Part shown: piece after piece, positions 23,316 through 31,742 of the stretch
Layout of the letters: the number at the start of each line of letters is the position of its first letter
Position numbering within the stretch: the stretch's first letter is position 1
NCBI RefSeq assembly: GCF_014873705.1
Contig: NZ_JADBDS010000004.1
Span: 666,454 to 730,453, forward strand
Direction: 5' to 3'
Origin: Mycobacterium sp. OAS707
GTDB taxonomy: Bacteria; Actinomycetota; Actinomycetes; Mycobacteriales; Mycobacteriaceae
Length of the DNA stretch: 64,000 nucleotides
Notes under the pieces: model-generated
Seen by the model: the letters and a program-made list of their open reading frames with translations, nothing else
What the model was told of the DNA's origin: nothing
Databases searched by the model: none
Program-made: the position numbers and the translations under genes

Positions 23316-23960
23316 ATGTGGATAACGCTCCTGGCGATGGCCATTGCGGTCAGCCTGGAGCCGTTCCGGATCGGCATGACCGTCCTGATGATCAACCGGC
23401 CGCGACCGGGTCTACAACTACTGGCCTTCCTGACCGGCGGATTCGCGATGGGCCTCGCGGTGGGCGTGATCGTGCTGTTCGTTTTTCGGCCAGCCTTGGG
23501 GTCAGCCCATTTCACGCTGCCACGGGTCCAGATCGTCGTCGGCGTGGTGCTGTTGCTCAACGCCGCCGTGGTTGCCACCCGCGTGGGTTTTGCATCAGAG
23601 CGATTTGAACCGCTCGCGACACGCATCCAGCAACTACGCAACGGCCGGTCGCTGTGGACGGCGGGCGTCGCGGGCCTCGGCATCGCGCTGCCGTCCGTCG
23701 ACTACCTCGCCGTGCTGGCGCTCATCGTCGCCTCGGGTGCGGCGGCCTCGGTTCAGTTCGGCGCCCTACTGCTGTTCAACGTGGTGGCGTTCGGGTTCGT
23801 CGAGATCCCTCTCGTGTGCTTCTTGCTGGCCCCTGACCGCACCCGCGCAATGCTGTCGGCAGTGCAGGACTGGCTGCGATCGCGGCGGCGGCGCGCGGTC
23901 GCGATGCTGCTGACCGCGGTCGGATGCGTGCTGCTCGTCGCAGGGTTGGCCGGGCTCTAG
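23316..23960 (+). CDS. gap: Gap-like membrane protein (GPL/sulfolipid addressing family)
   Basis: A 214-residue integral membrane protein with about six hydrophobic helices and an Arg-rich C-terminal loop (RSRRRRAV). It fits the mycobacterial Gap/Sap family of small proteins linked to export of glycopeptidolipids and sulfolipids. It sits next to the TPP-type cluster, as in M. smegmatis, so a helper role in lipid export is likely but inferred. M. tuberculosis Rv0246 is at a comparable place. It converges on the PE-type gene and the two share a CTAG as opposing stop codons. Confidence 0.72.
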   Translation: MWITLLAMAIAVSLEPFRIGMTVLMINRPRPGLQLLAFLTGGFAMGLAVGVIVLFVFRPALGSAHFTLPRVQIVVGVVLLLNAAVVATRVGFASERFEPLATRIQQLRNGRSLWTAGVAGLGIALPSVDYLAVLALIVASGAAASVQFGALLLFNVVAFGFVEIPLVCFLLAPDRTRAMLSAVQDWLRSRRRRAVAMLLTAVGCVLLVAGLAGL

Positions 23961-25096
23961 CCGCCCGGATGATTCAGCACGTACTGCATGCCGGCGAGGA
24001 GTTGTGAGACAGGATCGGCACCCCCGCCGAAGGCCGCCTGTGTCGCCGGTGCGGTCGCCGCCGCCGGGTCGTAGCCGCGCACCGGATCCACCGTGATCGG
24101 AGCGGTCAGCGGATTGTCGTTTCGCGAATAGCCCGCATCCACCATCGGTTTCAGTACCCCGTCGAGCTGATTCAGCGTGCCTTCATCCACCCCGAGGTAC
24201 TTGAACGGCAACACCAGCGGAAGGTGCTGTTCGGGGATCAGGTACGTCGTCGTCTTGGCGCCCCTGGAGTTGACGGTCGTCCTGATGTTCTCCGGCGGCA
24301 CGTTGCTCGGGTTGGTGAACGCCACCGCGGTGTGACCGGTCGCGAGGCCCACGACCGCGTTCAATACCGACATCCAGTTGTCCGACCTGTCGGGCCAGTC
24401 GGCGATGCTGTCGTACGCAGAGACGAATTGGTATGTGTCGTACTGGCTTTCCACCGGTGCCGGCATGCGGAAGTCGAGGGAAGGTACGACGCTGCCGACG
24501 GGAAACATCTGCGTCAGGAAACTCTCGCCGAAGGCGTGCTTGGCAAGCGGATCGCCATACGTCGCGAAGCTCAAGGTGTTCGGCGGCGGCGCGGTCGGAT
24601 CGTTCGCGAGCTTCGCCTGCACGGCGTCGAGCACCATCGCACCCTCGGACAAGCCGATCGTGGTGCCGGGACCGCCGTTGCGGATCGCCGTTTCGAGGTT
24701 GCCCTCACCCTCGTCGACCGACTCGCCGATGCTGGGACCGTCGATGCCAAGACCCGGGAAGCCGACATCAAGCTGGCCTATCCCCGGAAACAACCTCTCG
24801 AGAGTGTGGCCCTGAACCTGACCCGCGGGATAGCCGACGATCTGTCGATCCAATCCCGGGAACCAGTCGGCACCCGTGCGCTTGATGTACTCGTCGTAGG
24901 GAATGCCGAGCACGTGCGCACCGCCCAGCGCGTACCCGCGGCCGGGGGTCCCCAACGGCGGTGGCCCGTTGTCCGGCGCCCCGTGGTCAGGCGTCCACCC
25001 GGCCAGTGAATCATCGGCTGCGGCAGTCCCGACACCGAAAAAGCCTGTGGCGCCTACGGTTACCAGCGCACTGACCGATGCAACCAGTCTCCGCAT
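23957..25096 (-). CDS. pe: Secreted PE-PPE-domain (alpha/beta-hydrolase) protein of the TPP locus
   Basis: A 379-residue exported protein. The ATG at 25096 has a GGAGA site six bases upstream and starts a clear signal peptide cut near AAADD (about 27-29). The body is a PE-PPE domain of the serine hydrolase fold, running from GIPYDEYIKRTG through the nucleophile elbow IGLSEGAM with Ser150. The N-terminal PE helix bundle itself is absent. In M. smegmatis the equivalent gene is reported to do the last step of trehalose polyphleate assembly outside the membrane, moving polyphleic chains onto an exported diacyltrehalose. That role is taken from the locus match and not proven here. Confidence 0.78.
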   Translation of the reverse strand: MRRLVASVSALVTVGATGFFGVGTAAADDSLAGWTPDHGAPDNGPPPLGTPGRGYALGGAHVLGIPYDEYIKRTGADWFPGLDRQIVGYPAGQVQGHTLERLFPGIGQLDVGFPGLGIDGPSIGESVDEGEGNLETAIRNGGPGTTIGLSEGAMVLDAVQAKLANDPTAPPPNTLSFATYGDPLAKHAFGESFLTQMFPVGSVVPSLDFRMPAPVESQYDTYQFVSAYDSIADWPDRSDNWMSVLNAVVGLATGHTAVAFTNPSNVPPENIRTTVNSRGAKTTTYLIPEQHLPLVLPFKYLGVDEGTLNQLDGVLKPMVDAGYSRNDNPLTAPITVDPVRGYDPAAATAPATQAAFGGGADPVSQLLAGMQYVLNHPGG

Positions 25097-25134
25097 TCCC
25101 ACTCTCCAGACCTTACTCCGCCTACCGGCCCGCT

Positions 25135-26889
25135 TTAGGCGTCCAACCGAACGAACTGGTCCCGCCGGTACTGCTCGGCGCAGGCGGCGCGCCGGACCTT
25201 GCCGCTCGTCGTGGTGGGGATCGAGCCGGGAGGCACCAGAACCAGATCACCGACATTCAGGCCGTGCGCGTTGGATATCGCGGAGGTGACATCGCTTTTG
25301 ACCTCACTGAGCCAGCGCGTCGCCTCTGTCTCTGCCGCGGAATCTCCACGCTTCTTGACTTCGACGACGGTCACCAACTTCTCCGTGCTGTTCACCGGAA
25401 CCGAAATCGCCGCGACCCGACCGCGGGTGATTTCTTGGACCGTCGCCTCGATGTCCTCGGGGAAATGATTGCGGCCGCGAATGATCAACATGTCCTTGAT
25501 GCGGCCGACGATGAACAACCCGCCATCTGACATGAAGCCCAAATCGCCCGTTCGTAGCCAGGGCCCGTCACCCGTGCCAGGCGAAGGGGCACCCAGCGTT
25601 GCGCCGAAGCACTGCTGCTCCTCCGGCGATCTGCTCCAGTAGCCGTCGGCGACATTGTCGCCATGCACCCAGATCTCCCCGACGACGTTCTGCGGGCATT
25701 CCAGGCTTGTGTCGACGTCGACGATCCGCACCGCCGGTGACGGCGGCAGTTCGTATCGCACCAGGGCTGAGCCTGTCCCGCGCGGACATCGCACAGCGCT
25801 GCCCGCGGACAATTCGTCCGCATCGAAATGGGCCGCCCCCGACGAATCACTCCAGGTGCCACTCGCCACGAAGACGGTCGCCTCCGCCAGTCCGTACGAA
25901 GGACGCAGCATGTGGTCGCGAAAATTGAAGTGCGCAAACCGATCTGAGAAACGTTCCAGGGTGGACGGTTCGACCCGTTCGGCGCCGTTGATGATGGCGT
26001 GCACCCCGCCGAGGTCGAGCCCGGCGAGATCACTGTCGGCCGTTTGTCGAGCTGCCAGGTCGAAGGCGAAGTTGGGCGCGGCCGAAAACGCACGAGAATT
26101 CTGCGCCAGTGCTCGCAGCCATCTGGCCGGCCTTTCCACGAACGCAGTCGGACTCGTCAAGACGGCGGGATGTCCGCTCAGGATCGGCCCGCAGATGCCC
26201 ATCATCAAGCCCATGTCGTGGTAGAAGGGCAACCACGACACGAACGTGGCATCGGTGGCGGTTTTGGCGTGTGCACCCCCGAAATAAGAGCGCATCAGCT
26301 GCTCGAAATTCGTCTGCAGGTTGTGGTGCGAGATCATCACGCCGGTCGGCAGCCGGGTCGAACCCGAGCTGTACTGCAGATACGCGGTGTTGGGGAAATC
26401 GGCCGTCGAAAAGGCGGCCCCGCCCTCGGCGTCCAGATTGATCGAATCGATTTCGACGACCTTCGGAACAACATCAACGGGTGCTCGATCGATATAGCCG
26501 GCGACGTCGTCGGCAACCGCAGACGTGGTGAGGACAACCGTAGGCGCGGCGTCACCCAGCACCGCACTCAGCCGATCCTGACCCGAGCCGCGATGGGGCA
26601 GCGGCAGCGGCACCGCGACGAGGCCCGCCTGCATGGCTCCCAGGAATGCCACGACGTAATCCAGACTTTGCGGAGCCAGGATCACCACCCGGTCTCCTGC
26701 CGCCGCGTGAAGGCTTAGCTCAACCGCCACGTTCAAGGTTCGGCGGGATAATTGCGACCACGTGAGAGTCTCGGAAACACCCGCCGGGACACTGGCGTAG
26801 TCGGTGAAGGTGAACGCTGCGTCGCCGGGCCGCAGGGCGGCACGGCCGTGCAGCATCGAGAGAATCGTTGCTTGGGGCGTAGGTGTCAC
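25135..26889 (-). CDS. fadD23: Long-chain fatty acyl-AMP ligase FadD23
   Basis: A 584-residue FAAL-type ligase that activates a fatty acid as acyl-AMP and hands it to the Pks. It has the FAAL-type AMP loop YLQYSSGSTRLPTGVMISHHN (in pieces: YSSGST, TGVMISH), a middle LRPSYGLAEATVFVASG, LRTGDLGF, and the C-terminal TTSGKVRRAAC. It starts at GTG 26889, with no strong ribosome site. Length and motifs agree with FadD23 of the sulfolipid and TPP systems. The 193-base gap to mmpL10 probably holds its own promoter. Confidence 0.87.
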   Translation of the reverse strand: MTPTPQATILSMLHGRAALRPGDAAFTFTDYASVPAGVSETLTWSQLSRRTLNVAVELSLHAAAGDRVVILAPQSLDYVVAFLGAMQAGLVAVPLPLPHRGSGQDRLSAVLGDAAPTVVLTTSAVADDVAGYIDRAPVDVVPKVVEIDSINLDAEGGAAFSTADFPNTAYLQYSSGSTRLPTGVMISHHNLQTNFEQLMRSYFGGAHAKTATDATFVSWLPFYHDMGLMMGICGPILSGHPAVLTSPTAFVERPARWLRALAQNSRAFSAAPNFAFDLAARQTADSDLAGLDLGGVHAIINGAERVEPSTLERFSDRFAHFNFRDHMLRPSYGLAEATVFVASGTWSDSSGAAHFDADELSAGSAVRCPRGTGSALVRYELPPSPAVRIVDVDTSLECPQNVVGEIWVHGDNVADGYWSRSPEEQQCFGATLGAPSPGTGDGPWLRTGDLGFMSDGGLFIVGRIKDMLIIRGRNHFPEDIEATVQEITRGRVAAISVPVNSTEKLVTVVEVKKRGDSAAETEATRWLSEVKSDVTSAISNAHGLNVGDLVLVPPGSIPTTTSGKVRRAACAEQYRRDQFVRLDA

Positions 26890-26951
26890 GTCACATCCGT
26901 ACTAACTCGCTCAATCCGTCGGCTCGGCGCCATTCTCGGCTGGGACCTCGA

Positions 26952-26968
26952 AAGTCGCTGTACGACTT
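26952..26968. promoter_or_regulatory. Inverted repeat before fadD23
   Basis: AAGTCG (26952-26957) and CGACTT (26963-26968) flank CTGTA in the 193-base gap between mmpL10 and fadD23, about 65 bases upstream of the fadD23 start. This is a possible operator; no known family consensus is recognised. The rest of the gap is AT-richer than its surroundings and holds no gene. Confidence 0.3.
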
Positions 26969-27082
26969 GTAATTAACGACATCGTAAGTCAGGGCGAAGA
27001 GGTTTTTCATTCCTTTACATGACCCATCGACTTTCCCTTGAAGTTTCACACACATCGCTTCTGCGCGCCGACCCCGCCGTTG

Positions 27083-30064
27083 CTAGGCGCGTCGTACCGG
27101 TTGCTGCCTGCTCAGTCGTGAGGGCCACCAGTTTGCCCGCCCCACCAATGTCGCCATGGCGGGCACTGTGACGGTCCGTACCAGGAAGGTGTCCAACAGG
27201 ACGCCGACACCGATCAAAAACCCGCCCTGGACCACGGTGGTGATGCTGGAAAACAGCAGACCGGACATCGAGGCGGCAAAGATCAACCCAGCCGCAGTGA
27301 TCACCCCGCCGGTCGACGTCAGGGTGCGCATCACGCCGTAGCGCATGCCGTGCGGAGACTCGTCGCGCATTCGCGAGACGAACAGCAGGTTGTAGTCGGC
27401 GCCCACCGCGACCAGCACCACGAAGGCCAGTGGGGGCACGCTCCAGTGCAATTGTTGGCCGAGCAGGTACTGAAAGGTCAAGACGCTGATACCGAGTGCG
27501 GCAAAGTACGAGATGACCACGGAGCCAACCAGATACAGCGGCGCGACGATCGCGCGCAGCAGCACCATCAGGATGAGCAGCACGACGATCAACGTCACGA
27601 CGATGATGAACCGGATGTCGTGCTCGTAATAGTCGCGGGTATCCCGCAGCGAGGCGGGGAATCCGCCCATCGTGATCTTGGCGTCGGCCAATTGGGTGTT
27701 CGGTTGTGCGCTTCGAGCGGCGTCGGTGATCGCATTCACCTGATCCATCGCTTCGGCACTGAACGGGTTCAGCGTGGTTTGCACCAGATACCGGGCCGTG
27801 TGGCCGTCGGCCGAGATATAAATCTTCGCGGCCTTCTTGAAGTCGTCGAGTTGAAGAACCTGGGCGGGAAGATTGAAGCCCGCCATCGACGGATCCGCCG
27901 CGTCGTTTCGCATCGCCAACAAGAACGCGGCCGCCTCGTCGAGTCCGTCGCCCATCAGCTTGACCTGGCCGACGAGTTGGTCCACTCCGCCCGCCACCTG
28001 CCGGCTCCCGTCTGCCAACTTGTTCGCGTTCTGCCTGGCCTGGGTCAGGCCCGCCTGCAGCCCACCGGGTTTGTCGAGACCCATGCTGCGTATCGCCGAA
28101 CTGAACTGCGAGAGCGCATCGTTGAGTTGTTTCACCGTGGCGTTGAGGGTCTGCTTGTCGCCGAACCCCTGCAGTTGCCCGGCCAGGGTGTTGATCTGGT
28201 CGAGGCGCCCGTCGTCACGCGCGGCCATCAACTTCTGAAACTGCATGCGGGTATCGCTGCATGAGGGGTTGGCGTCGCAGACGGCGTTGCCGTTCAACGC
28301 CATCAACACCGGACCGATCCACCCGAACATGTCCTTGACGCTCGAGAAGTTCATGCCCATCGAATTGCCGAGCGCGTTGACGCTCTGCACGAGCTGTGCG
28401 GCCGTGTCGACCTGCTGGACCAGCTTGTTTCCGCCGAATTGGCCTCGCATCGAGTTGAACGCGTCGATCAGCCGCTGCATGCTGGGGGCGATCCGGTTGA
28501 TTTGAGCGCGCACGTCGCTGAGGCTGGCGGCCAGCGTGCCTGCGCCGTCCTGCAACCGGTTGAGGTCCTTGGAATTGTCGCTGATCACGGCCGAGCCCTG
28601 CGCCATCCGATCGCCGACGATGCCCGCCTGATAGGTGGCCCTGAACTCCTGCGGCACTTCTCCGGTGGGTCGGGTGAGGCCGCTGACGAGACCGATGTTC
28701 GGCAGTTGGCTGACCCGTTGTGCCATCTGCTCCAGGTCCGCGAGGGCCTGCGGCGTGCGCAGGTCGCGGGGGGACTCGACCAGGACGTATTCGGGTACGG
28801 CCTGGCTGATGGGGAAGTGGCGCTCCAGTGCGGCGTACCCGATCGAACTCGACGCCGATGACCCGAGGGCTTTGCGGTCGTCGTAGTTGTAATGCACCAA
28901 GGTTGCGCAGCTCGCGAGGATCAGAAGGACGACCAGGCTGCCGACCAGATGGGCCTTCGGCCGCCGCACGATGCGGGCCCCCGACCGTCGCCAGAACCGG
29001 CTGGTGAGTTCGCGCCGCGGCTTGACCCAGCCGCGCGGCCCGGCGAGGACCAGGATGGCAGGAAGCAATGTGATTGCGGCGAGGTATGCCACGCCCACCC
29101 CGATCGCGCACGCCACACCGACCGTCGAGAACACCCCCATCCGGGCAAAGCTGATCCCGAGAAAGGTGATTCCGACGGTGGCCGCAGATGCGGTGATCAC
29201 CTTGCCGATCGAGATCAACGCCCGCTTCACCGCGCCATCGAGATCTGCGCCCTGGCGTAGATAGTCGTGATAGCGGCTGATGAGAAAGACCGCGTAGTCG
29301 GTTCCCGCGCCGGCGATCATCGCGGAGAGAAATATGACGGACTGGTTCGAGACACCTATGCCGAACAGATCGGACACCCGGGCCACTACGGCCTGTGCGG
29401 TCACCAGAGCCGCGCCGATCGCCGCCAGCGGCAGGAGCATCGTGACCGGGTTGCGGTACACCACCAGCAGTACGAGAAGCACCAGGACGCCGATCGCGAT
29501 CTCGATCGGGAGGCGATCGTGCTCGCCCGCGACAGTCAGGTCGGCAACCGTGGCCGCGGGTCCGGTCACGTGCACAGCCATGGGGCTGCCAGCCGCGTTT
29601 TGTTTGACGACGTCGGCAACCCGGTTGTAGGCCGCATATGCGTGCGGCGTGCCCAACTCGCCCGCGAGCCCGACCGGTAACACCCACGTCGTCTTGTCCT
29701 TGCTCGTCAGGAACGGGCGCAGTTGCGGGGTGGTGAAGAAGTCCTGAACCATCACGACATCTGTGACGTCGTCGCGTAGCGCGTCGACCACCTTGCGGTA
29801 GGTGGCCTCGTCGGCGGGCTTGAGCCCGGATTCGTTGATGAACGCAACGATTAAGAGGTTCTCCGAACCCGACTCATGAAACGCGTCTGCCATCTGTCGG
29901 GCGGCGACACTCGACGGTGCGTCGTTGGGCAGGATGGCGAGCGGATGCCTCTGGGCCATCTCGTTCAGACTCGGGGACGTCAGCGGAAGCGCAATCGCAA
30001 TCGCGATCCAGACCCCGACCACCACCCAGGGCCACCGCACCACAAGATCCGCTAGCCGTCGCAT
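27083..30064 (-). CDS. mmpL10: MmpL10 RND-type lipid transporter
   Basis: A 993-residue inner-membrane protein of the MmpL family with the RND plan: one helix at 11-31, a large outside loop, then a bundle at about 190-370, a second long outside loop (about 400-775) with helical heptads, and a last bundle at about 785-965. Signs are VRWPWVVVGVW at the start, GAGTDYAVFLISRYHDYLR in the first bundle and VAVGADYNLLFVSRMRDE in the second, the latter carrying the expected proton-relay Asp-Tyr pairs. In the TPP pathway MmpL10 moves diacyltrehalose across the membrane. It lies between papA3 and fadD23, all on one strand. Confidence 0.9.
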   Translation of the reverse strand: MRRLADLVVRWPWVVVGVWIAIAIALPLTSPSLNEMAQRHPLAILPNDAPSSVAARQMADAFHESGSENLLIVAFINESGLKPADEATYRKVVDALRDDVTDVVMVQDFFTTPQLRPFLTSKDKTTWVLPVGLAGELGTPHAYAAYNRVADVVKQNAAGSPMAVHVTGPAATVADLTVAGEHDRLPIEIAIGVLVLLVLLVVYRNPVTMLLPLAAIGAALVTAQAVVARVSDLFGIGVSNQSVIFLSAMIAGAGTDYAVFLISRYHDYLRQGADLDGAVKRALISIGKVITASAATVGITFLGISFARMGVFSTVGVACAIGVGVAYLAAITLLPAILVLAGPRGWVKPRRELTSRFWRRSGARIVRRPKAHLVGSLVVLLILASCATLVHYNYDDRKALGSSASSSIGYAALERHFPISQAVPEYVLVESPRDLRTPQALADLEQMAQRVSQLPNIGLVSGLTRPTGEVPQEFRATYQAGIVGDRMAQGSAVISDNSKDLNRLQDGAGTLAASLSDVRAQINRIAPSMQRLIDAFNSMRGQFGGNKLVQQVDTAAQLVQSVNALGNSMGMNFSSVKDMFGWIGPVLMALNGNAVCDANPSCSDTRMQFQKLMAARDDGRLDQINTLAGQLQGFGDKQTLNATVKQLNDALSQFSSAIRSMGLDKPGGLQAGLTQARQNANKLADGSRQVAGGVDQLVGQVKLMGDGLDEAAAFLLAMRNDAADPSMAGFNLPAQVLQLDDFKKAAKIYISADGHTARYLVQTTLNPFSAEAMDQVNAITDAARSAQPNTQLADAKITMGGFPASLRDTRDYYEHDIRFIIVVTLIVVLLILMVLLRAIVAPLYLVGSVVISYFAALGISVLTFQYLLGQQLHWSVPPLAFVVLVAVGADYNLLFVSRMRDESPHGMRYGVMRTLTSTGGVITAAGLIFAASMSGLLFSSITTVVQGGFLIGVGVLLDTFLVRTVTVPAMATLVGRANWWPSRLSRQQPVRRA

Positions 30065-30094
30065 ATCGCCCTCACTTCGCCCCGAACTCGCAAG

Positions 30095-31516
30095 CTATGC
30101 GACCCGTCCCCACTGCCCGCTGTCAGCCACCCGGATGGCCACCGACTTCATCGCCTCCATGTAGCGGGTGACAGACTTCCTGGCGACGGGGTTGTCGGGA
30201 TGCATGATCGCCATCACGGTCCCCTCCCCGTACCGGAAGATGTAGATCGTCAATTGGTATGAGAACCGGCCGTCAGGATAGATACCGACGTTGTCGGCGA
30301 GACCCATGTCGGCGGCCGCGAGAATGGCATTCAGCGGCGCCGCGCCACCGTGAAAGAAGTTCGACACCGGGAAGTTCGGTCGCGGCCACTGTAGCCACGG
30401 CGCCAACTCCAACACTCGGTAATACGGCACTCGCGACATGTCCAGGCCTGAATCGAAGGAGGCCTGCGCCGCCCACGCGGCATCGGCGAACGAGGTCGCG
30501 GCGATCGGGACGGTGATCGGGATCAAACCGGTGAACCAGCCCTGCGTCATGAAATTATCGCCGCCGGTGCGGGAATCCCGCGGTGTCAGGCCGTAATAGG
30601 TGAGAGCACCGGTGAATTCGTGCTCCACCAGGCCGAGGCAGGCGAACAGACCGCCGACGAAGCGTGCGCCGGCCGCCGTGCAGGCCGATTCGAATCGCTC
30701 CGTCTGTTCCGGGCTCATCAGGACCAACGAGGTCATGTCGCTGCTCGTCGACTCATTCGGGTTGCCCAGCGGAAGAGGGAACTCCGGAAACCCGTCGCGG
30801 TTGTTTTCGGCGAAGTCGATCCATGCGCGTACGCCTGGCGAATCCACCGTCAACGCTGACGTGTACTCGCGTTCGCGGACACAGAAATCGCTGAAGCTAC
30901 CGGCGTCGGGAAGAGGGAGGGCCTGACCGCCCTCGCTCAGCGCCGAATACATTCCGTTGGCCTCCATCATCGTGGTGCCGATCAGCGTCGCGTCGCCGTG
31001 CACGTGATCCATGGCGGCAAAGAAGGTGAAGTGGCTCTCCTGCTGGACGATCCCGAACGTGAAGCAGCCCCATTCCAACGGACTCGGGATGTCCACCACG
31101 TGAGCATGAATCTCGTCGAGCGTCAGGTAGCCCTGTTCGATCGGCACGAATTCGATGTCAGCCGGATCTTCGATGGCATGCCGGACGAACTCTCCGTCGC
31201 TGGTCTGTTCGAACCAGCTGCGAAACGTGTCGTGCCGACGCAGATACGCGTTGACGGCCTGGTCCATGGCAGAAACGTCACACTGGCCGGCCATCTCGCA
31301 GCTGGCGATGATTTGCCGCGAGAAGTTCAAGCCTGCGGTTGTCCGATTGCAGTAGTTACGAAGATGTTGCGTCTGCATGTAACTGATCGGCACCGAACTG
31401 ACCGGCGCCCGGCGCGCCGTTTCGACGGCCGCGGCAGTCGGATGCCAGGACGTGACCAAGCCGGGCTGCAGTGACCATTCACCAAGCGCGCCAACGGTGA
31501 TCTTTCCAATCCGCAA
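30095..31516 (-). CDS. papA3: Acyltransferase PapA3
   Basis: A 473-residue polyketide-associated acyltransferase that esterifies trehalose with acyl chains. The HxxxD motif is His171 to Asp175 in AMDHVHGDA, a condensation-domain fold. I chose a TTG start at 31516: a GGGGAGG lies 8-12 bases before it, and the product then begins RIGKITVGALGEW, as PapA proteins do, at their usual length (about 472). The open frame extends to 31744, but that part is Arg-rich and unlike the family. It is followed 30 bases later by mmpL10, so they are probably co-transcribed. Confidence 0.87.
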   Translation of the reverse strand: MRIGKITVGALGEWSLQPGLVTSWHPTAAAVETARRAPVSSVPISYMQTQHLRNYCNRTTAGLNFSRQIIASCEMAGQCDVSAMDQAVNAYLRRHDTFRSWFEQTSDGEFVRHAIEDPADIEFVPIEQGYLTLDEIHAHVVDIPSPLEWGCFTFGIVQQESHFTFFAAMDHVHGDATLIGTTMMEANGMYSALSEGGQALPLPDAGSFSDFCVREREYTSALTVDSPGVRAWIDFAENNRDGFPEFPLPLGNPNESTSSDMTSLVLMSPEQTERFESACTAAGARFVGGLFACLGLVEHEFTGALTYYGLTPRDSRTGGDNFMTQGWFTGLIPITVPIAATSFADAAWAAQASFDSGLDMSRVPYYRVLELAPWLQWPRPNFPVSNFFHGGAAPLNAILAAADMGLADNVGIYPDGRFSYQLTIYIFRYGEGTVMAIMHPDNPVARKSVTRYMEAMKSVAIRVADSGQWGRVA

Positions 31517-31742
31517 AACTTCGTCCTCCCCGATCAGCCGGCTCCGGATCCGCCACCACTCGTGGCTGGACCAACATACCTTCGGTTCGCGGGCGCCAGC
31601 CCGCACCCGAATCCGAACCCGGCCAGCAACGTCGCGCATGCCACCGCCGCACGTGCAATAGTGTCCGTCGAGGTTCAATCTACGGTCGCGTCGAATCTCC
31701 GGCAGGGTCATTCTGACCCGCCGATGTAAGGAGGACAACGGC
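31517..31742. promoter_or_regulatory. Divergent promoter region between papA3 and pks
   Basis: The 226 bases separate the leftward papA3 start from the rightward pks start, so both promoters of the TPP cluster should lie here. The pks ribosome site is AAGGAGG near 31727-31733. I see no clear operator palindrome or sigma-factor match. Part of it is open in the papA3 frame, but that is not believed to be coding. Confidence 0.5.
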
